NCBI RefSeq assembly: GCF_900110835.1 | Contig: NZ_FOJG01000002.1 | Coordinates: 744,001-808,000, forward strand | Direction: 5' to 3' | DNA length: 64,000 nt | Source: Chitinophaga arvensicola | Lineage (GTDB): Bacteria > Bacteroidota > Bacteroidia > Chitinophagales > Chitinophagaceae | Part shown: positions 61,001 to 64,000 of the stretch, piece by piece | Layout of the letters: every line of letters begins with the position of its first letter | Numbering within the stretch: the first letter of the stretch is position 1 | Translations under genes and position numbers: made by a program | The notes under the pieces: model-generated | Told to the model about the DNA's origin: nothing | The model's database searches: none | Seen by the model: the letters and a program-made list of their open reading frames with translations, nothing else

Positions 61001-61164
61001 CCATTCCGGCCGTTCGCGGAATTAACCGTTACACCCGGCACCGGGCGGTTGTATTTATCCAGCACTTTACCCGTTACCACCACCGACACCTGTTGCGCCT
61101 GTAGCGAACCTCCCAGCAGGAAAGCGCCCATACAAATAATATAGATAGCTATTTTTGATCTCAT
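58057..61164 (-). CDS. SusC-like TonB-dependent receptor (SusC1)
   Basis: 1035 aa from ATG 61164 (MRSKIAIYIICMGAFLLGGSLQAQ); the longer frame from 61350 has no signal. Carboxypeptidase-like domain (VTGKVLDKYNRPVPGVTVNSANGR), plug (VTGAVATVTGDVLERSPVANLTQTLAGRLPGL, NLFVRGISSA, LVIIDGIMCAYNSN, ISILKDASTQALYGIQGANGVLVVTTKRGQKG) and a long barrel to YNIGVSVGF. The usual VxVGYG box is altered to VVQLGYSSQLRR. Partner of SusD1. Confidence 0.95.
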   Translation of the reverse strand: MRSKIAIYIICMGAFLLGGSLQAQQVSVVVTGKVLDKYNRPVPGVTVNSANGRNGTATNAAGDFTLQVDDNSEQLRFYAKGYARQSVSVAGGALPPVILQTDAHKQDEVVQLGYSSQLRREVTGAVATVTGDVLERSPVANLTQTLAGRLPGLTTMETYSELSRANTNLFVRGISSARQNGPLVIIDGIMCAYNSNQTLEYISANEIESISILKDASTQALYGIQGANGVLVVTTKRGQKGDLKVNVRMDQSFQEVTTKPTFYHSFDYASMRNQAAENDGLGKNYLFSEEQLKGYKDGSNKELYPDNNWYEKYMNDLAMMQRVAVNVSAGSDKVQFFSNINVMHQGGQFKTDQTKYNPNANNVWVNYRSNLDMTLNKYIKAFLRLSGNVKRERTPGSGNSTIYGSFFQMPPTTYGPLTPVVTDPATGKIINPGGQVITTKNVGAPTYGMLNRSGYYRHTVTNIYSQVGLDVDMSFLTKGLSLTGTFAYQTNSVGSLGTTQNYERWMRTDDPDELTFIRKGSENNTPLAYGKSHSYYYHLTYNAMLNYQRSFGKHSINALGYMFFQNLTKADVGAPALLPYNRVSSGAEAAYAYDSRYFLKLDVGYSGSEQYARNARYIATPAVAVGWEVANEHFMSSLDWLSQLKLRASWGQTGNDQSGLARFAYLDNVSISGGGPIGYLQYVIKENQTGNPNVQAEVSTKTNAGIDLGLFHALTISVDVFKEKMTNMVVAVSSKVPLYQGVPLGNYPRMNAGTFENKGYEIALNYTKDLSRDLNISLCGQFSYQKNTIINWNEANRTADYAYRKREEGFSFGQEFGYLVDYSNGNGFFNSAEEITSSKLSYSMGKPRVGDLIYKDLNGDHIIDDRDKAPIGNGMLPRQVYAISGGVRYKAFDLNFLFQGTGEFSSIYGGQGVYETDYDGVFGARHANAWTPERYANQEPISYPALSLKKSVSQEANDFFSYNRSYIRLKNIEIGYTLPASVARRITAEKIRVLLSGQNLFTWHHMKSDDFGPEGGGYTSFPVYKVYNIGVSVGF

Positions 61165-61201
61165 CTGATTTGGTATTACGAAGCATTTACAAAAGGATTT
61201 C

Positions 61202-63094
61202 TTACCAGCCGGTGTTCTGCCAGTTAGCGCCGGTGATAGACAACAGACGGTTGGCTTCCGCCAATGGCACCGGCAACCAGAGGAAACGGTTGGTATAGTT
61301 TCTTCTTTCTGTTTCCCGGACCGGGCGGCGTTTATACGTAAACGTACCATCGGGCTTGCGGGTAATTTCCATCGCCGTTACCCATTTGCCTGTTTTGGAA
61401 AGATCACCGGTAGGTGATGTCCAGCGGCGCACATCAAAGTAGCGGTGTTCTTCCATCGCCAGCTCTACCCTTCTTTCATTGTGGATGCGCTGGATCAGCT
61501 GTGCCTTTGGCATATCAGGCAGATCGGGCATACCGGCCCTGGCGCGGATTTCATTGACTGCCGTTCTGGCTTCTCCCAGTTTATCTGCTTCTGCTGCGGC
61601 TTCTGCAAAATTGAGGATCACTTCTCCCAGCCGGAAATACTTGTAATTGGCGCCTCCTACGGGGTTATCATTACCGGAATTGGGATGTAAAAATTTGCGC
61701 TCAAAGTACCCGGTGCGCGTGGCTTTTCTCTCCGAAGGAGAAATACCGGTTTGCGGTTCTCCCAGGTAAGTAGCCACCACCCTGGTACGATTGCCGATAG
61801 GCGCAGGGTAGTTTTCGTATGACTCCTTTACTTCTGAAAAACCCCACCATGCCTTTCTTTTGCTGCCGTTGTAATAGATAGAAGCATAAAAACGGGGATC
61901 ACGGTTTTCGTATGGCTTAGCCGGATTGTATTGTGTATTGGCGGTGTTATAATTAGGCTGGGTATGCTTTTCATCGAGATAAGGATTATCCGGATTCAGT
62001 ATGGGCTGGCCGTTGATGGTTTCGTATGCATCTACCAGTTCCTGCGTGGGGCAGGTACCTGATTTATAACCATCCTGTGCGCCGATGCCATCAATGTTCC
62101 AGATATTGCCTTGTCCATCCCGGCTCTGGAAAATAGTTTCCTTATCTATCGGGTTATCGGCATAAGCCATTACCTGGGTGAAGTATTCATTGTATAAGGC
62201 AGTATACGGATTCTTATCCGGTCCCAGGTAAGCTTCTTCCGCGAGATAAATATGCGGCAGGTTTACCTTGTTGTACAACGCATAGCCATTGGCCCGTAAA
62301 CTGGCCAGTGATGCCTTATTTACGGCGTAGGCTTCCTCCCAGTAGTTCTTCCCTTCGTTATACAAAGGACTGGCTGCAAAGAGCATCATTTTGGATTTGA
62401 TGGCTTCTGCCAGTGCTTTCGTCACCCGGCCTGATTCTGCCGAGATGGTAATTCTCCAGGGCAGTTCTTCTGTAGCCAGCGCGGCATCACAATCTTCCAT
62501 GATAAACTTCACCACGTTGTAGTAGCTCTCTTTTTTGAGTTTGGAGAAGTCGTCGGTGAAGTTGTGCGGCTCGCGTTCTACGGGCACTGCGGCGCCGAAC
62601 CATTTCAGCAGCTCTGAATAATAATATGCCCGGAGCAGGTGGGCTTCTGCCCGCCAACGTTTGCGGTCAGTCGGGTTGCTGACGTTCGCACTATCAATGC
62701 GACTGATAAACAATGCGCAATTGCGGATAGAGGTCCAGTAACGTTCCCAGTACTTCCCGTTGCCCGCATCTGTACTGATATCCAGCGCAGGATGATTTCC
62801 GGCTGTAGCGTCGCCGTTGTACAGGCGGCCTGCCATCAATGTAGGTTCCGACTCGGCATCGGTATCCCATGCATCATCGCTCCAGGCCACGGGACCACGG
62901 CTCCAGAAAAAATAGCGGGTGCCTTTAACCGGCAGATTGGCATAACAGGTATTCAGGAAAGCGCCCACTTTCACGCTGTCTGCGAAAACATCGTTTATAG
63001 AGATCTTGCCGTCGGGCGCCATATCCAGGGCCTTTTTACACGCCCCCATAGCCAGCAGCGACAAGAGTAAACTGTATATGTATATCCTTTTCAT
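61202..63094 (-). CDS. SusD-like glycan-binding lipoprotein (SusD2)
   Basis: 630 aa. Signal and lipobox MKRIYIYSLLLSLLAMGAC (Cys19). EAHLLRAYYYSELLKWFGAAVPV, ENRDPRFYASIYYNGSKR, YFRLGEVILNFAEAAAEADK, VNEIRARAGMPDLP and MEEHRYFDVRRW are the same motifs as in SusD1, with about the same order and similar C-termini (NWQNTGW, NWQNPGW), so the two pairs arose by duplication. It lies between SusC2 and SusC1 in the same transcript. Confidence 0.95.
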   Translation of the reverse strand: MKRIYIYSLLLSLLAMGACKKALDMAPDGKISINDVFADSVKVGAFLNTCYANLPVKGTRYFFWSRGPVAWSDDAWDTDAESEPTLMAGRLYNGDATAGNHPALDISTDAGNGKYWERYWTSIRNCALFISRIDSANVSNPTDRKRWRAEAHLLRAYYYSELLKWFGAAVPVEREPHNFTDDFSKLKKESYYNVVKFIMEDCDAALATEELPWRITISAESGRVTKALAEAIKSKMMLFAASPLYNEGKNYWEEAYAVNKASLASLRANGYALYNKVNLPHIYLAEEAYLGPDKNPYTALYNEYFTQVMAYADNPIDKETIFQSRDGQGNIWNIDGIGAQDGYKSGTCPTQELVDAYETINGQPILNPDNPYLDEKHTQPNYNTANTQYNPAKPYENRDPRFYASIYYNGSKRKAWWGFSEVKESYENYPAPIGNRTRVVATYLGEPQTGISPSERKATRTGYFERKFLHPNSGNDNPVGGANYKYFRLGEVILNFAEAAAEADKLGEARTAVNEIRARAGMPDLPDMPKAQLIQRIHNERRVELAMEEHRYFDVRRWTSPTGDLSKTGKWVTAMEITRKPDGTFTYKRRPVRETERRNYTNRFLWLPVPLAEANRLLSITGANWQNTGW

Positions 63095-63112
63095 AATTGG
63101 AATATTGTGGAA

Positions 63113-64000
63113 TCAGAAACTAGCGTTTAAACCGAAGTTGATCATCTTTGTCACGGTATAACCAAGACTGCTGTTGGTTTCAGGGTCCAGGTGATTCATC
63201 CGTAGTTTATCCCAGGTAAAGAGATTCTGGCCGCCTACGTATACGCGGATGTTTTTCATGGCAGCCTTTTTCAGCAAGCTACCGGAGAAATTATAGGCCA
63301 GCTCTATGTTTTTGAGCCTTACAAAAGAGCGGTCCATGATAAAGAAATCATTCGGCTGATGGTTGGTAGTGGTACCGGTACTCAACCGTGGGTAGGTAAT
63401 TTTATCACCATTGGCATAGCGTTCTGCGGTCCATGCGGTGCGGTGATAATCGAAATACGTGCCCTGACGCGTGTTTTCATATACACCCTGGTTGGCGTAA
63501 TTACCGGAGTACTGTCCTACGCCCTGGAAGAAAACGGTGAACTCAAACCGTTTAAAGCCGGCTGATAAAGTGGCGCCATAAATCATCCCAGGGATGCTGG
63601 TATATTTAATAGGCGCCTGATCTTTATCATCCACCACGCCGTCGCCGTTCAGGTCCATGTACTTGAAATCACCTACGCGTGGGGTTCCAAAACCATAAGT
63701 AGTATGTTCGAGATATTTGTTTAACTCATCCTGTGAATTAAAGTAGCCGTTACCGTTACTATAGTCGATCCGGTATCCCCAGTTTTGTCCGAGGGCAAAA
63801 CCCGTAGTGCGATAGCGGTATGCATACGATTCGCTGCTGATGGCTTCATCATTGAAGCGTACCACGTTTTTATTGTGTCCGAAGTTTCCTTTGAAATTCA
63901 ATTGCCAGTTTTTACCCAGCGATTTGTTGTAATTCACTTCGATTTCATATCCTTTGTTGTCTACGATTCCCATATTGATGCGGGGAATATATTCCAGCGG
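63113..64000 (-). CDS. SusC-like TonB-dependent receptor (SusC2), C-terminal part
   Basis: The frame is open at the right edge (PLEYIPRINMGIVDNKGYEIEV...), so only the last 295 or so residues are in the window; an internal Met is not the start. Barrel strands include NKGYEIEVNYNKSLGKNWQLNFKGNFGHNKN, GFALGQNWGYRIDYSNGNGYF, PRVGDFKYMDLNGDGVVDDKDQAPI, the typical SusC extracellular loop, and AMKNIRVYVGGQNLFTWDKL to the C-terminal NFGLNASF. SusD2 starts 18 bp downstream. Same general type as SusC1. Confidence 0.93.
   Translation of the reverse strand, partial: PLEYIPRINMGIVDNKGYEIEVNYNKSLGKNWQLNFKGNFGHNKNVVRFNDEAISSESYAYRYRTTGFALGQNWGYRIDYSNGNGYFNSQDELNKYLEHTTYGFGTPRVGDFKYMDLNGDGVVDDKDQAPIKYTSIPGMIYGATLSAGFKRFEFTVFFQGVGQYSGNYANQGVYENTRQGTYFDYHRTAWTAERYANGDKITYPRLSTGTTTNHQPNDFFIMDRSFVRLKNIELAYNFSGSLLKKAAMKNIRVYVGGQNLFTWDKLRMNHLDPETNSSLGYTVTKMINFGLNASF

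Noticed and set aside
1..64000. CRISPR arrays, tRNA, rRNA, insertion sequences, prophage
   Set aside because: No spaced identical repeats of CRISPR size, no transposase or phage structural genes and no RNA gene signatures were seen on reading; a tRNA search program could not be run.

Overview
The window comes from a member of the Bacteroidota, most likely Chitinophagaceae (a Chitinophaga-like soil or plant-litter glycan degrader). The evidence is the presence of SusC/SusD pairs, a PafA-type alkaline phosphatase, WG-repeat proteins, moderate GC content, and recurrent promoters with the Bacteroidota -7 box TAnnTTTG, sometimes paired with a TTG/TTTG -33 box. No rRNA, tRNA, CRISPR array or insertion sequence is visible. 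The assignment to family level is an inference from gene content only.

Layout. 1-957: N-terminal part of a SusC receptor running off the left edge. 1.5-3.5 kb (-): an uncharacterised secreted unit (SGNH hydrolase, DUF6929/phytase-like protein, small protein). 3.6-4.4 kb (+): an ArsR/AHSA1 pair with two operators around its promoter. 4.5-9 kb: single housekeeping or envelope genes (YiiX-like papain-fold hydrolase, GNAT, L,D-transpeptidase-like lipoprotein, SMP-30, AraC). 9.1-12 kb (+): a 3beta-HSD-like SDR, a steroid 5alpha-reductase homologue and an ABC-2 permease, translationally coupled. 12.7-18.5 kb (+): complete RND tripartite efflux operon. 18.4-19.8 kb (-): ECF-like sigma factor, small protein and ClpP paralogue. 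20.1-21.8 kb (+): ABC-F ATPase with a long leader containing a hairpin and an overlapping upstream ORF. 21.8-28.3 kb (-): hybrid histidine kinase and two WG-repeat proteins. 28.5-33.5 kb: PafA phosphatase convergent with a phosphocholine-specific phospholipase C, then a DUF2071 protein.

34-40.8 kb (+): a TetR regulator followed by a TolC/HlyD/ATPase/ATPase/permease/permease set, an equivalent of E. coli ybhGFSR in which the double ATPase is two separate genes. The same 24-bp operator-like sequence occurs in front of tetR and in front of the efflux genes. 41.1-45.8 kb (+): leuC-leuD-cimA-leuB from a textbook promoter. The synthase here has the residues expected of a Leptospira-type citramalate synthase rather than a 2-isopropylmalate synthase, so this operon probably makes 2-oxobutyrate for isoleucine as well as serving leucine synthesis. 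46-47.6 kb: an RibD/DHFR-like reductase, then three unassigned small genes around a divergent promoter region with two direct repeats 42 bp apart. 48-51 kb: a stand-alone TonB-dependent receptor with a MarR gene behind it, convergent with an ECF sigma factor. 51.7-53.3 kb: a small protein and a CPA1 Na+/H+ antiporter.

53.4-64 kb (-): a polysaccharide utilisation locus read as SusC2 (cut by the right edge), SusD2, SusC1, SusD1, then a secreted GH78 alpha-L-rhamnosidase. It points to uptake of rhamnose-containing glycans. A large imperfect hairpin separates the second SusCD pair from the rhamnosidase.

Most strongly unusual points: the TetR double operator, the split and asymmetric YbhF-type ATPases, the citramalate synthase inside the leu operon, the SRD5A/3beta-HSD pair, the ABC-F leader, the sigma/small protein/ClpP unit, and several uncatalogued palindromes or helically phased repeats in promoter regions. 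Nothing in the window can be claimed from sequence alone as a wholly new defence or mobile system.
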